Assembly (NCBI GenBank): GCA_945643635.1
Contig: CALZFC010000010.1
Coordinates: forward strand, 850,501-914,500
DNA from: Allodiplogaster sudhausi
Taxonomy: Eukaryota; Nematoda; Chromadorea; Rhabditida; Diplogasteridae
Length of the DNA: 64,000 nucleotides
Direction of reading: 5' to 3'
Below the pieces are notes generated by a model. The model made no database searches and was not told where the DNA came from. It saw nothing but the letters and a program-made list of their open reading frames with translations. Shown one piece after another: positions 30,691-42,727 of the stretch. The position numbers and the translations under genes are program-made. Positions within the stretch are counted from its first letter, which is position 1; every line of letters begins with the position of its first letter.

Positions 30691-30762
30691 GGCCGGATGG
30701 TCTAGGGGTATGATTCTCGCTTCGGGTGCGAGAGGTCCCCGGTTCGAATCCCGGTTCGGCCC
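30691..30762 (+). tRNA. tRNA-Pro (CGG), copy 43, class B
   Basis: C51-C63 mismatch. Confidence 0.9.
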
Positions 30763-31002
30763 ATAATTTTTCGTTTTAGTCCTACTATTTACCTTTCTCT
30801 CTGTGTTTCAACTCATTTTCGCTATTCATTTTATATTTGTTTATCGCATGATATTGCATTCTTGTTTTATCGCTAGAGTCTAATTAAAATGACTGTTGGT
30901 GCATGATTGTCGAGAAAAAATTTTAATAAAGAAATTAATTAATGTCAGATATGATCGGCAAGCGAGAGTGCCGATCATAATTGACATGGATGCAAAATGT
31001 TC

Positions 31003-31074
31003 TTCCGATGCGGGGAATCGAACCCCGGCCTTGCATGTGAGAGACGCAAATCATAACCACTAGACTACATCGGA
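31003..31074 (-). tRNA. tRNA-Glu (CTC), copy 51
   Basis: Sequence as copy 1. Confidence 0.96.
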
Positions 31075-31244
31075 TACGACAGAAGAAATTTACTCTCTTT
31101 CCTAAAGAAAGCTGCTTGCAAGTAAGTAGCGCATCGCATACAATGATGATTCTTTTCGTAGCAAGCGTTTTCCAACTACATTTTATGAATATTGCATGCC
31201 TATGGCAACGCGTTCGATATTTATTTCGCCGTTTAGATTTGTGT

Positions 31245-31316
31245 GGCCGGATGGTCTAGGGGTATGATTCTCGCTTCGGGTGCGAGAGGTCCCCGGTTCG
31301 AATCCCGGTTCGGCCC
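31245..31316 (+). tRNA. tRNA-Pro (CGG), copy 44, class B, leaderless
   Basis: The gene is intact with a C51-C63 mismatch, but the leader is deleted: gtttagattt is joined directly to gtgt and the gene. The TATA-like tract and CAA are gone, leaving only the internal A and B boxes. The same gattt-gtgt joint occurs before most of the relics, so this unit may be their source. Confidence 0.87.
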
Positions 31317-31556
31317 ATAATTTTTCGTTTTAGTCCTACTATTTACCTTTCTCTCTGTGTTTCAACTCATTTTCGCTATTCATTTTATATTTGTTTATCG
31401 CATGATATTGCATTCTTGTTTTATCGCTAGAGTCTAATTAAAATGACTGTTGGTGCATGATTGTCGAGAAAAAATTTTAATAAAGAAATTAATTAATGTC
31501 AGATATGATCGGCAAGCGAGAGTGCCGATCATAATTGACATGGATGCAAAATGTTC

Positions 31557-31628
31557 TTCCGATGCGGGGAATCGAACCCCGGCCTTGCATGTGAGAGACG
31601 CAAATCATAACCACTAGACTACATCGGA
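31557..31628 (-). tRNA. tRNA-Glu (CTC), copy 52
   Basis: Sequence as copy 1. Confidence 0.96.
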
Positions 31629-31876
31629 TACGACAGAAGAAATTTACTCTCTTTCCTAAAGAAAGCTGCTTGCAAGTAAGTAGCGCATCGCATACAATGA
31701 TGATTCTTTTCGTAGCAAGCGTTTTCCAACTACATTTTATGAATATTGCATGCCTATGGCAACGCGTTCGATATTTATTTCGCCGTTTAGATTTAACAAT
31801 TTAGTGAAAGTATAAATGAATATTTACAATCTTTTAAATTTTATTTATATTTTATATTTGCGAAGGCAACCAGTGT

Positions 31877-31948
31877 GGCCGGATGGTCTAGGGGTATGAT
31901 TCTCGCTTCGGGTGCGAGAGGTCCCCGGTTCGAATCCCGGTTCGGCCC
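31877..31948 (+). tRNA. tRNA-Pro (CGG), copy 45, class B
   Basis: C51-C63 mismatch. Confidence 0.9.
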
Positions 31949-32188
31949 ATAATTTTTCGTTTTAGTCCTACTATTTACCTTTCTCTCTGTGTTTCAACTC
32001 ATTTTCGCTATTCATTTTATATTTGTTTATCGCATGATATTGCATTCTTGTTTTATCGCTAGAGTCTAATTAAAATGACTGTTGGTGCATGATTGTCGAG
32101 AAAAAATTTTAATAAAGAAATTAATTAATGTCAGATATGATCGGCAAGCGAGAGTGCCGATCATAATTGACATGGATGCAAAATGTTC

Positions 32189-32260
32189 TTCCGATGCGGG
32201 GAATCGAACCCCGGCCTTGCATGTGAGAGACGCAAATCATAACCACTAGACTACATCGGA
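32189..32260 (-). tRNA. tRNA-Glu (CTC), copy 53
   Basis: Sequence as copy 1. Confidence 0.96.
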
Positions 32261-32508
32261 TACGACAGAAGAAATTTACTCTCTTTCCTAAAGAAAGCTG
32301 CTTGCAAGTAAGTAGCGCATCGCATACAATGATGATTCTTTTCGTAGCAAGCGTTTTCCAACTACATTTTATGAATATTGCATGCCTATGGCAACGCGTT
32401 CGATATTTATTTCGCCGTTTAGATTTAACAATTTAGTGAAAGTATAAATGAATATTTACAATCTTTTAAATTTTATTTATATTTTATATTTGCGAAGGCA
32501 ACCAGTGT

Positions 32509-32580
32509 GGCCGGATGGTCTAGGGGTATGATTCTCGCTTCGGGTGCGAGAGGTCCCCGGTTCGAATCCCGGTTCGGCCC
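32509..32580 (+). tRNA. tRNA-Pro (CGG), copy 46, class B
   Basis: C51-C63 mismatch. Confidence 0.9.
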
Positions 32581-32828
32581 ATAATTTTTCGTTTTAGTCC
32601 TACTATTTACCTTTCTCTCTGTGTTTCAACTCATTTTCGCTATTCATTTTATATTTGTTTATCGCATGATATTGCATTCTTGTTTTATCGCTAGAGTCTA
32701 ATTAAAATGACTGTTGGTGCAAGATTGTCGAGAAAAAAATTTAATAAAAAAATTAATTGATTAATTAATGTCAGATGTGATCGGCAAGCGAAAGTGCCGA
32801 TCATCATTGACATGGATGCAAAATGTTC

Positions 32829-32900
32829 TTCCGATGCGGGGAATCGAACCCCGGCCTTGCATGTGAGAGACGCAAATCATAACCACTAGACTACATCGGA
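32829..32900 (-). tRNA. tRNA-Glu (CTC), copy 54
   Basis: Sequence as copy 1. Confidence 0.96.
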
Positions 32901-33148
32901 TACGACAGAAGAAATTTACTCTCTTTCCTAAAGAAAGCTGCTTGCAAGTAAGTAGCGCATCGCATACAATGATGATTCTTTTCGTAGCAAGCGTTTTCCA
33001 ACTACATTTTATGAATATTGCATGCCTATGGCAACGCGTTCGATATTTATTTCGCCGTTTAGATTTAACAATTTAGTGAAAGTATAAATGAATATTTACA
33101 ATCTTTTAAATTTTATTTATATTTTATATTTGCGAAGGCAACCAGTGT

Positions 33149-33220
33149 GGCCGGATGGTCTAGGGGTATGATTCTCGCTTCGGGTGCGAGAGGTCCCCGG
33201 TTCGAATCCCGGTTCGGCCC
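33149..33220 (+). tRNA. tRNA-Pro (CGG), copy 47, class B
   Basis: C51-C63 mismatch. Confidence 0.9.
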
Positions 33221-33468
33221 ATAATTTTTCGTTTTAGTCCTACTATTTACCTTTCTCTCTGTGTTTCAACTCATTTTCGCTATTCATTTTATATTTGTTT
33301 ATCGCATGATATTGCATTCTTGTTTTATCGCTAGAGTCTAATTAAAATGACTGTTGGTGCAAGATTGTCGAGAAAAAAAATTTAATAAAAAATTAATTGA
33401 TTAATTAATGTCAGATGTGATCGGCAAGCGAAAGTGCCGATCATCATTGACATGGATGCAAAATGTTC

Positions 33469-33540
33469 TTCCGATGCGGGGAATCGAACCCCGGCCTTGC
33501 ATGTGAGAGACGCAAATCATAACCACTAGACTACATCGGA
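33469..33540 (-). tRNA. tRNA-Glu (CTC), copy 55
   Basis: Sequence as copy 1. Confidence 0.96.
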
Positions 33541-33788
33541 TACGACAGAAGAAATTTACTCTCTTTCCTAAAGAAAGCTGCTTGCAAGTAAGTAGCGCAT
33601 CGCATACAATGATGATTCTTTTCGTAGCAAGCGTTTTCCAACTACATTTTATGAATATTGCATGCCTATGGCAACGCGTTCGATATTTATTTCGCCGTTT
33701 AGATTTAACAATTTAGTGAAAGTATAAATGAATATTTACAATCTTTTAAATTTTATTTATATTTTATATTTGCGAAGGCAACCAGTGT

Positions 33789-33860
33789 GGCCGGATGGTC
33801 TAGGGGTATGATTCTCGCTTCGGGTGCGAGAGGTCCCGCGTTCGAATCCCGGTTCGGCCC
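33789..33860 (+). tRNA. tRNA-Pro (CGG), copy 48, class C
   Basis: The T-arm reads CCGCG-TTCGAAT-CCCGG (G52 to C), a C52-C62 mismatch that also alters the second base of the B box core (GCGTTCGAATCC). TFIIIC binding could be weaker than in classes A and B. Confidence 0.82.
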
Positions 33861-34108
33861 ATAATTTTTCGTTTTAGTCCTACTATTTACCTTTCTCTCT
33901 GTGTTTCAACTCATTTTCGCTATTCATTTTATATTTGTTTATCGCATGATATTGCATTCTTGTTTTATCGCTAGAGTCTAATTAAAATGACTGTTGGTGC
34001 ATGATTGTCGAGAAAAAAAATTTAATAAAAAATTAATTGATTAATTAATGTCAGATGTGATCGGCAAGCGAAAGTGCCGATCATCATTGACATGGATGCA
34101 AAATGTTC

Positions 34109-34180
34109 TTCCGATGCGGGGAATCGAACCCCGGCCTTGCATGTGAGAGACGCAAATCATAACCACTAGACTACATCGGA
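34109..34180 (-). tRNA. tRNA-Glu (CTC), copy 56
   Basis: Sequence as copy 1. Confidence 0.96.
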
Positions 34181-34428
34181 TACGACAGAAGAAATTTACT
34201 CTCTTTCCTAAAGAAAGCTGCTTGCAAGTAAGTAGCGCATCGCATACAATGATGATTCTTTTCGTAGCAAGCGTTTTCCAACTACATTTTATGAATATTG
34301 CATGCCTATGGCAACGCGTTCGATATTTATTTCGCCGTTTAGATTTAACAATTTAGTGAAAGTATAAATGAATATTTACAATCTTTTAAATTTTATTTAT
34401 ATTTTATATTTGCGAAGGCAACCAGTGT

Positions 34429-34500
34429 GGCCGGATGGTCTAGGGGTATGATTCTCGCTTCGGGTGCGAGAGGTCCCCGGTTCGAATCCCGGTTCGGCCC
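34429..34500 (+). tRNA. tRNA-Pro (CGG), copy 49, class B
   Basis: C51-C63 mismatch. Confidence 0.9.
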
Positions 34501-34741
34501 ATAATTTTTCGTTTTAGTCCTACTATTTACCTTTCTCTCTGTGTTTCAACTCATTTTCGCTATTCATTTTATATTTGTTTATCGCATGATATTGCATTCT
34601 TGTTTTATCGCTAGAGTCTAATTAAAATGACTGTTGGTGCAAGATTGTCGAGAAAAAAAATTTAATAAAAAAATTAATTAATGTCAGATATGATCGGCAA
34701 GCGAGAGTGCCGATCATAATTGACATGGATGCAAAATGTTC

Positions 34742-34813
34742 TTCCGATGCGGGGAATCGAACCCCGGCCTTGCATGTGAGAGACGCAAATCATAACCACT
34801 AGACTACATCGGA
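34742..34813 (-). tRNA. tRNA-Glu (CTC), copy 57
   Basis: Sequence as copy 1. Confidence 0.96.
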
Positions 34814-35061
34814 TACGACAGAAGAAATTTACTCTCTTTCCTAAAGAAAGCTGCTTGCAAGTAAGTAGCGCATCGCATACAATGATGATTCTTTTCGTAG
34901 CAAGCGTTTTCCAACTACATTTTATGAATATTGCATGCCTATGGCAACGCGTTCGATATTTATTTCGCCGTTTAGATTTAACAATTTAGTGAAAGTATAA
35001 ATGAATATTTACAATCTTTTAAATTTTATTTATATTTTATATTTGCGAAGGCAACCAGTGT

Positions 35062-35133
35062 GGCCGGATGGTCTAGGGGTATGATTCTCGCTTCGGGTGC
35101 GAGAGGTCCCCGGTTCGAATCCCGGTTCGGCCC
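35062..35133 (+). tRNA. tRNA-Pro (CGG), copy 50, class B
   Basis: C51-C63 mismatch. The palindrome after it has lost one loop base (agcgaagtg). Confidence 0.9.
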
Positions 35134-35372
35134 ATAATTTTTCGTTTTAGTCCTACTATTTACCTTTCTCTCTGTGTTTCAACTCATTTTCGCTATTCAT
35201 TTTATATTTGTTTATCGCATGATATTGCATTCTTGTTTTATCGCTAGAGTCTAATTAAAATGACTGTTGGTGCATGATTGTCGAGAAAAAATTTTAATAA
35301 AGAAATTAATTAATGTCAGATATGATCGGCAAGCGAAGTGCCGATCATCATTGACATGGATGCAAAATGTTC

Positions 35373-35444
35373 TTCCGATGCGGGGAATCGAACCCCGGCC
35401 TTGCATGTGAGAGACGCAAATCATAACCACTAGACTACATCGGA
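35373..35444 (-). tRNA. tRNA-Glu (CTC), copy 58
   Basis: Sequence as copy 1. Confidence 0.96.
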
Positions 35445-35692
35445 TACGACAGAAGAAATTTACTCTCTTTCCTAAAGAAAGCTGCTTGCAAGTAAGTAGC
35501 GCATCGCATACAATGATGATTCTTTTCGTAGCAAGCGTTTTCCAACTACATTTTATGAATATTGCATGCCTATGGCAACGCGTTCGATATTTATTTCGCC
35601 GTTTAGATTTAACAATTTAGTGAAAGTATAAATGAATATTTACAATCTTTTAAATTTTATTTATATTTTATATTTGCGAAGGCAACCAGTGT

Positions 35693-35764
35693 GGCCGGAT
35701 GGTCTAGGGGTATGATTCTCGCTTCGGGTGCGAGAGGTCCCCGGTTCGAATCCCGGTTCGGCCC
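35693..35764 (+). tRNA. tRNA-Pro (CGG), copy 51, class B
   Basis: C51-C63 mismatch. Confidence 0.9.
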
Positions 35765-36004
35765 ATAATTTTTCGTTTTAGTCCTACTATTTACCTTTCT
35801 CTCTGTGTTTCAACTCATTTTCGCTATTCATTTTATATTTGTTTATCGCATGATATTGCATTCTTGTTTTATCGCTAGAGTCTAATTAAAATGACTGTTG
35901 GTGCATGATTGTCGAGAAAAAATTTTAATAAAGAAATTAATTAATGTCAGATATGATCGGCAAGCGAAAGTGCCGATCATCATTGACATGGATGCAAAAT
36001 GTTC

Positions 36005-36076
36005 TTCCGATGCGGGGAATCGAACCCCGGCCTTGCATGTGAGAGACGCAAATCATAACCACTAGACTACATCGGA
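36005..36076 (-). tRNA. tRNA-Glu (CTC), copy 59
   Basis: Sequence as copy 1. Confidence 0.96.
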
Positions 36077-36324
36077 TACGACAGAAGAAATTTACTCTCT
36101 TTCCTAAAGAAAGCTGCTTGCAAGTAAGTAGCGCATCGCATACAATGATGATTCTTTTCGTAGCAAGCGTTTTCCAACTACATTTTATGAATATTGCATG
36201 CCTATGGCAACGCGTTCGATATTTATTTCGCCGTTTAGATTTAACAATTTAGTGAAAGTATAAATGAATATTTACAATCTTTTAAATTTTATTTATATTT
36301 TATATTTGCGAAGGCAACCAGTGT

Positions 36325-36396
36325 GGCCGGATGGTCTAGGGGTATGATTCTCGCTTCGGGTGCGAGAGGTCCCCGGTTCGAATCCCGGTTCGGCCC
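36325..36396 (+). tRNA. tRNA-Pro (CGG), copy 52, class B
   Basis: C51-C63 mismatch. Confidence 0.9.
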
Positions 36397-36636
36397 ATAA
36401 TTTTTCGTTTTAGTCCTACTATTTACCTTTCTCTCTGTGTTTCAACTCATTTTCGCTATTCATTTTATATTTGTTTATCGCATGATATTGCATTCTTGTT
36501 TTATCGCTAGAGTCTAATTAAAATGACTGTTGGTGCAAGATTGTCGAGAAAAAAATTTAATAAAAAAATTAATTAATGTCAGATATGATCGGCAAGCGAA
36601 AGTGCCGATCATCATTGACATGGATGCAAAATGTTC

Positions 36637-36708
36637 TTCCGATGCGGGGAATCGAACCCCGGCCTTGCATGTGAGAGACGCAAATCATAACCACTAGACT
36701 ACATCGGA
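36637..36708 (-). tRNA. tRNA-Glu (CTC), copy 60
   Basis: Sequence as copy 1. Confidence 0.96.
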
Positions 36709-36956
36709 TACGACAGAAGAAATTTACTCTCTTTCCTAAAGAAAGCTGCTTGCAAGTAAGTAGCGCATCGCATACAATGATGATTCTTTTCGTAGCAAGC
36801 GTTTTCCAACTACATTTTATGAATATTGCATGCCTATGGCAACGCGTTCGATATTTATTTCGCCGTTTAGATTTAACAATTTAGTGAAAGTATAAATGAA
36901 TATTTACAATCTTTTAAATTTTATTTATATTTTATATTTGCGAAGGCAACCAGTGT

Positions 36957-37028
36957 GGCCGGATGGTCTAGGGGTATGATTCTCGCTTCGGGTGCGAGAG
37001 GTCCCCGGTTCGAATCCCGGTTCGGCCC
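36957..37028 (+). tRNA. tRNA-Pro (CGG), copy 53, class B
   Basis: C51-C63 mismatch. Confidence 0.9.
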
Positions 37029-37268
37029 ATAATTTTTCGTTTTAGTCCTACTATTTACCTTTCTCTCTGTGTTTCAACTCATTTTCGCTATTCATTTTAT
37101 ATTTGTTTATCGCATGATATTGCATTCTTGTTTTATCGCTAGAGTCTAATTAAAATGACTGTTGGTGCATGATTGTCGAGAAAAAATTTTAATAAAGAAA
37201 TTAATTAATGTCAGATATGATCGGCAAGCGAAAGTGCCGATCATCATTGACATGGATGCAAAATGTTC

Positions 37269-37340
37269 TTCCGATGCGGGGAATCGAACCCCGGCCTTGC
37301 ATGTGAGAGACGCAAATCATAACCACTAGACTACATCGGA
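37269..37340 (-). tRNA. tRNA-Glu (CTC), copy 61
   Basis: Sequence as copy 1. Confidence 0.96.
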
Positions 37341-37588
37341 TACGACAGAAGAAATTTACTCTCTTTCCTAAAGAAAGCTGCTTGCAAGTAAGTAGCGCAT
37401 CGCATACAATGATGATTCTTTTCGTAGCAAGCGTTTTCCAACTACATTTTATGAATATTGCATGCCTATGGCAACGCGTTCGATATTTATTTCGCCGTTT
37501 AGATTTAACAATTTAGTGAAAGTATAAATGAATATTTACAATCTTTTAAATTTTATTTATATTTTATATTTGCGAAGGCAACCAGTGT

Positions 37589-37660
37589 GGCCGGATGGTC
37601 TAGGGGTATGATTCTCGCTTCGGGTGCGAGAGGTCCCCGGTTCGAATCCCGGTTCGGCCC
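37589..37660 (+). tRNA. tRNA-Pro (CGG), copy 54, class B
   Basis: C51-C63 mismatch. The palindrome after it has one extra loop base (agcgagaagtg). Confidence 0.9.
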
Positions 37661-37901
37661 ATAATTTTTCGTTTTAGTCCTACTATTTACCTTTCTCTCT
37701 GTGTTTCAACTCATTTTCGCTATTCATTTTATATTTGTTTATCGCATGATATTGCATTCTTGTTTTATCGCTAGAGTCTAATTAAAATGACTGTTGGTGC
37801 ATGATTGTCGAGAAAAAATTTTAATAAAGAAATTAATTAATGTCAGATATGATCGGCAAGCGAGAAGTGCCGATCATCATTGACATGGATGCAAAATGTT
37901 C

Positions 37902-37973
37902 TTCCGATGCGGGGAATCGAACCCCGGCCTTGCATGTGAGAGACGCAAATCATAACCACTAGACTACATCGGA
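37902..37973 (-). tRNA. tRNA-Glu (CTC), copy 62
   Basis: Sequence as copy 1. Confidence 0.96.
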
Positions 37974-38221
37974 TACGACAGAAGAAATTTACTCTCTTTC
38001 CTAAAGAAAGCTGCTTGCAAGTAAGTAGCGCATCGCATACAATGATGATTCTTTTCGTAGCAAGCGTTTTCCAACTACATTTTATGAATATTGCATGCCT
38101 ATGGCAACGCGTTCGATATTTATTTCGCCGTTTAGATTTAACAATTTAGTGAAAGTATAAATGAATATTTACAATCTTTTAAATTTTATTTATATTTTAT
38201 ATTTGCGAAGGCAACCAGTGT

Positions 38222-38293
38222 GGCCGGATGGTCTAGGGGTATGATTCTCGCTTCGGGTGCGAGAGGTCCCCGGTTCGAATCCCGGTTCGGCCC
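38222..38293 (+). tRNA. tRNA-Pro (CGG), copy 55, class B
   Basis: C51-C63 mismatch. Confidence 0.9.
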
Positions 38294-38534
38294 ATAATTT
38301 TTCGTTTTAGTCCTACTATTTACCTTTCTCTCTGTGTTTCAACTCATTTTCGCTATTCATTTTATATTTGTTTATCGCATGATATTGCATTCTTGTTTTA
38401 TCGCTAGAGTCTAATTAAAATGACTGTTGGTGCAAGATTGTCGAGAAAAAAAATTTAATAAAAAAATTAATTAATGTCAGATATGATCGGCAAGCGAAAG
38501 TGCCGATCATCATTGACATGGATGCAAAATGTTC

Positions 38535-38606
38535 TTCCGATGCGGGGAATCGAACCCCGGCCTTGCATGTGAGAGACGCAAATCATAACCACTAGACTAC
38601 ATCGGA
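38535..38606 (-). tRNA. tRNA-Glu (CTC), copy 63
   Basis: Sequence as copy 1. Confidence 0.96.
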
Positions 38607-38854
38607 TACGACAGAAGAAATTTACTCTCTTTCCTAAAGAAAGCTGCTTGCAAGTAAGTAGCGCATCGCATACAATGATGATTCTTTTCGTAGCAAGCGT
38701 TTTCCAACTACATTTTATGAATATTGCATGCCTATGGCAACGCGTTCGATATTTATTTCGCCGTTTAGATTTAACAATTTAGTGAAAGTATAAATGAATA
38801 TTTACAATCTTTTAAATTTTATTTATATTTTATATTTGCGAAGGCAACCAGTGT

Positions 38855-38926
38855 GGCCGGATGGTCTAGGGGTATGATTCTCGCTTCGGGTGCGAGAGGT
38901 CCCCGGTTCGAATCCCGGTTCGGCCC
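38855..38926 (+). tRNA. tRNA-Pro (CGG), copy 56, class B
   Basis: C51-C63 mismatch. Confidence 0.9.
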
Positions 38927-39166
38927 ATAATTTTTCGTTTTAGTCCTACTATTTACCTTTCTCTCTGTGTTTCAACTCATTTTCGCTATTCATTTTATAT
39001 TTGTTTATCGCATGATATTGCATTCTTGTTTTATCGCTAGAGTCTAATTAAAATGACTGTTGGTGCATGATTGTCGAGAAAAAATTTTAATAAAGAAATT
39101 AATTAATGTCAGATATGATCGGCAAGCGAAAGTGCCGATCATCATTGACATGGATGCAAAATGTTC

Positions 39167-39238
39167 TTCCGATGCGGGGAATCGAACCCCGGCCTTGCAT
39201 GTGAGAGACGCAAATCATAACCACTAGACTACATCGGA
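39167..39238 (-). tRNA. tRNA-Glu (CTC), copy 64
   Basis: Sequence as copy 1. Confidence 0.96.
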
Positions 39239-39486
39239 TACGACAGAAGAAATTTACTCTCTTTCCTAAAGAAAGCTGCTTGCAAGTAAGTAGCGCATCG
39301 CATACAATGATGATTCTTTTCGTAGCAAGCGTTTTCCAACTACATTTTATGAATATTGCATGCCTATGGCAACGCGTTCGATATTTATTTCGCCGTTTAG
39401 ATTTAACAATTTAGTGAAAGTATAAATGAATATTTACAATCTTTTAAATTTTATTTATATTTTATATTTGCGAAGGCAACCAGTGT

Positions 39487-39558
39487 GGCCGGATGGTCTA
39501 GGGGTATGATTCTCGCTTCGGGTGCGAGAGGTCCCCGGTTCGAATCCCGGTTCGGCCC
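39487..39558 (+). tRNA. tRNA-Pro (CGG), copy 57, class B
   Basis: C51-C63 mismatch. Confidence 0.9.
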
Positions 39559-39798
39559 ATAATTTTTCGTTTTAGTCCTACTATTTACCTTTCTCTCTGT
39601 GTTTCAACTCATTTTCGCTATTCATTTTATATTTGTTTATCGCATGATATTGCATTCTTGTTTTATCGCTAGAGTCTAATTAAAATGACTGTTGGTGCAT
39701 GATTGTCGAGAAAAAATTTTAATAAAGAAATTAATTAATGTCAGATATGATCGGCAAGCGAGAGTGCCGATCATCATTGACATGGATGCAAAATGTTC

Positions 39799-39870
39799 TT
39801 CCGATGCGGGGAATCGAACCCCGGCCTTGCATGTGAGAGACGCAAATCATAACCACTAGACTACATCGGA
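39799..39870 (-). tRNA. tRNA-Glu (CTC), copy 65
   Basis: Sequence as copy 1. Confidence 0.96.
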
Positions 39871-40118
39871 TACGACAGAAGAAATTTACTCTCTTTCCTA
39901 AAGAAAGCTGCTTGCAAGTAAGTAGCGCATCGCATACAATGATGATTCTTTTCGTAGCAAGCGTTTTCCAACTACATTTTATGAATATTGCATGCCTATG
40001 GCAACGCGTTCGATATTTATTTCGCCGTTTAGATTTAACAATTTAGTGAAAGTATAAATGAATATTTACAATCTTTTAAATTTTATTTATATTTTATATT
40101 TGCGAAGGCAACCAGTGT

Positions 40119-40190
40119 GGCCGGATGGTCTAGGGGTATGATTCTCGCTTCGGGTGCGAGAGGTCCCCGGTTCGAATCCCGGTTCGGCCC
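40119..40190 (+). tRNA. tRNA-Pro (CGG), copy 58, class B
   Basis: C51-C63 mismatch. Confidence 0.9.
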
Positions 40191-40439
40191 ATAATTTTTC
40201 GTTTTAGTCCTACTATTTACCTTTCTCTCTGTGTTTCAACTCATTTTCGCTATTCATTTTATATTTGTTTATCGCATGATATTGCATTCTTGTTTTATCG
40301 CTAGAGTCTAATTAAAATGACTGTTGGTGCAAGATTGTCGAGAAAAAAAATTTAATAAAAAAATTAATTGATTAATTAATGTCAGATGTGATCGGCAAGC
40401 GAAAGTGCCGATCATCATTGACATGGATGCAAAATGTTC

Positions 40440-40511
40440 TTCCGATGCGGGGAATCGAACCCCGGCCTTGCATGTGAGAGACGCAAATCATAACCACTAG
40501 ACTACATCGGA
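40440..40511 (-). tRNA. tRNA-Glu (CTC), copy 66
   Basis: Sequence as copy 1. Confidence 0.96.
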
Positions 40512-40759
40512 TACGACAGAAGAAATTTACTCTCTTTCCTAAAGAAAGCTGCTTGCAAGTAAGTAGCGCATCGCATACAATGATGATTCTTTTCGTAGCA
40601 AGCGTTTTCCAACTACATTTTATGAATATTGCATGCCTATGGCAACGCGTTCGATATTTATTTCGCCGTTTAGATTTAACAATTTAGTGAAAGTATAAAT
40701 GAATATTTACAATCTTTTAAATTTTATTTATATTTTATATTTGCGAAGGCAACCAGTGT

Positions 40760-40831
40760 GGCCGGATGGTCTAGGGGTATGATTCTCGCTTCGGGTGCGA
40801 GAGGTCCCCGGTTCGAATCCCGGTTCGGCCC
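40760..40831 (+). tRNA. tRNA-Pro (CGG), copy 59, class B
   Basis: C51-C63 mismatch. Confidence 0.9.
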
Positions 40832-41071
40832 ATAATTTTTCGTTTTAGTCCTACTATTTACCTTTCTCTCTGTGTTTCAACTCATTTTCGCTATTCATTT
40901 TATATTTGTTTATCGCATGATATTGCATTCTTGTTTTATCGCTAGAGTCTAATTAAAATGACTGTTGGTGCATGATTGTCGAGAAAAAATTTTAATAAAG
41001 AAATTAATTAATGTCAGATATGATCGGCAAGCGAAAGTGCCGATCATCATTGACATGGATGCAAAATGTTC

Positions 41072-41143
41072 TTCCGATGCGGGGAATCGAACCCCGGCCT
41101 TGCATGTGAGAGACGCAAATCATAACCACTAGACTACATCGGA
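41072..41143 (-). tRNA. tRNA-Glu (CTC), copy 67
   Basis: Sequence as copy 1. Confidence 0.96.
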
Positions 41144-41391
41144 TACGACAGAAGAAATTTACTCTCTTTCCTAAAGAAAGCTGCTTGCAAGTAAGTAGCG
41201 CATCGCATACAATGATGATTCTTTTCGTAGCAAGCGTTTTCCAACTACATTTTATGAATATTGCATGCCTATGGCAACGCGTTCGATATTTATTTCGCCG
41301 TTTAGATTTAACAATTTAGTGAAAGTATAAATGAATATTTACAATCTTTTAAATTTTATTTATATTTTATATTTGCGAAGGCAACCAGTGT

Positions 41392-41463
41392 GGCCGGATG
41401 GTCTAGGGGTATGATTCTCGCTTCGGGTGCGAGAGGTCCCCGGTTCGAATCCCGGTTCGGCCC
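41392..41463 (+). tRNA. tRNA-Pro (CGG), copy 60, class B
   Basis: C51-C63 mismatch. Confidence 0.9.
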
Positions 41464-41703
41464 ATAATTTTTCGTTTTAGTCCTACTATTTACCTTTCTC
41501 TCTGTGTTTCAACTCATTTTCGCTATTCATTTTATATTTGTTTATCGCATGATATTGCATTCTTGTTTTATCGCTAGAGTCTAATTAAAATGACTGTTGG
41601 TGCATGATTGTCGAGAAAAAATTTTAATAAAGAAATTAATTAATGTCAGATATGATCGGCAAGCGAGAGTGCCGATCATCATTGACATGGATGCAAAATG
41701 TTC

Positions 41704-41775
41704 TTCCGATGCGGGGAATCGAACCCCGGCCTTGCATGTGAGAGACGCAAATCATAACCACTAGACTACATCGGA
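41704..41775 (-). tRNA. tRNA-Glu (CTC), copy 68
   Basis: Sequence as copy 1. Confidence 0.96.
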
Positions 41776-42023
41776 TACGACAGAAGAAATTTACTCTCTT
41801 TCCTAAAGAAAGCTGCTTGCAAGTAAGTAGCGCATCGCATACAATGATGATTCTTTTCGTAGCAAGCGTTTTCCAACTACATTTTATGAATATTGCATGC
41901 CTATGGCAACGCGTTCGATATTTATTTCGCCGTTTAGATTTAACAATTTAGTGAAAGTATAAATGAATATTTACAATCTTTTAAATTTTATTTATATTTT
42001 ATATTTGCGAAGGCAACCAGTGT

Positions 42024-42095
42024 GGCCGGATGGTCTAGGGGTATGATTCTCGCTTCGGGTGCGAGAGGTCCCCGGTTCGAATCCCGGTTCGGCCC
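42024..42095 (+). tRNA. tRNA-Pro (CGG), copy 61, class B
   Basis: C51-C63 mismatch. Confidence 0.9.
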
Positions 42096-42335
42096 ATAAT
42101 TTTTCGTTTTAGTCCTACTATTTACCTTTCTCTCTGTGTTTCAACTCATTTTCGCTATTCATTTTATATTTGTTTATCGCATGATATTGCATTCTTGTTT
42201 TATCGCTAGAGTCTAATTAAAATGACTGTTGGTGCATGATTGTCGAGAAAAAATTTTAATAAAGAAATTAATTAATGTCAGATATGATCGGCAAGCGAAA
42301 GTGCCGATCATCATTGACATGGATGCAAAATGTTC

Positions 42336-42407
42336 TTCCGATGCGGGGAATCGAACCCCGGCCTTGCATGTGAGAGACGCAAATCATAACCACTAGACTA
42401 CATCGGA
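42336..42407 (-). tRNA. tRNA-Glu (CTC), copy 69
   Basis: Sequence as copy 1. Confidence 0.96.
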
Positions 42408-42655
42408 TACGACAGAAGAAATTTACTCTCTTTCCTAAAGAAAGCTGCTTGCAAGTAAGTAGCGCATCGCATACAATGATGATTCTTTTCGTAGCAAGCG
42501 TTTTCCAACTACATTTTATGAATATTGCATGCCTATGGCAACGCGTTCGATATTTATTTCGCCGTTTAGATTTAACAATTTAGTGAAAGTATAAATGAAT
42601 ATTTACAATCTTTTAAATTTTATTTATATTTTATATTTGCGAAGGCAACCAGTGT

Positions 42656-42727
42656 GGCCGGATGGTCTAGGGGTATGATTCTCGCTTCGGGTGCGAGAGG
42701 TCCCCGGTTCGAATCCCGGTTCGGCCC
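42656..42727 (+). tRNA. tRNA-Pro (CGG), copy 62, class B
   Basis: C51-C63 mismatch. Confidence 0.9.
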
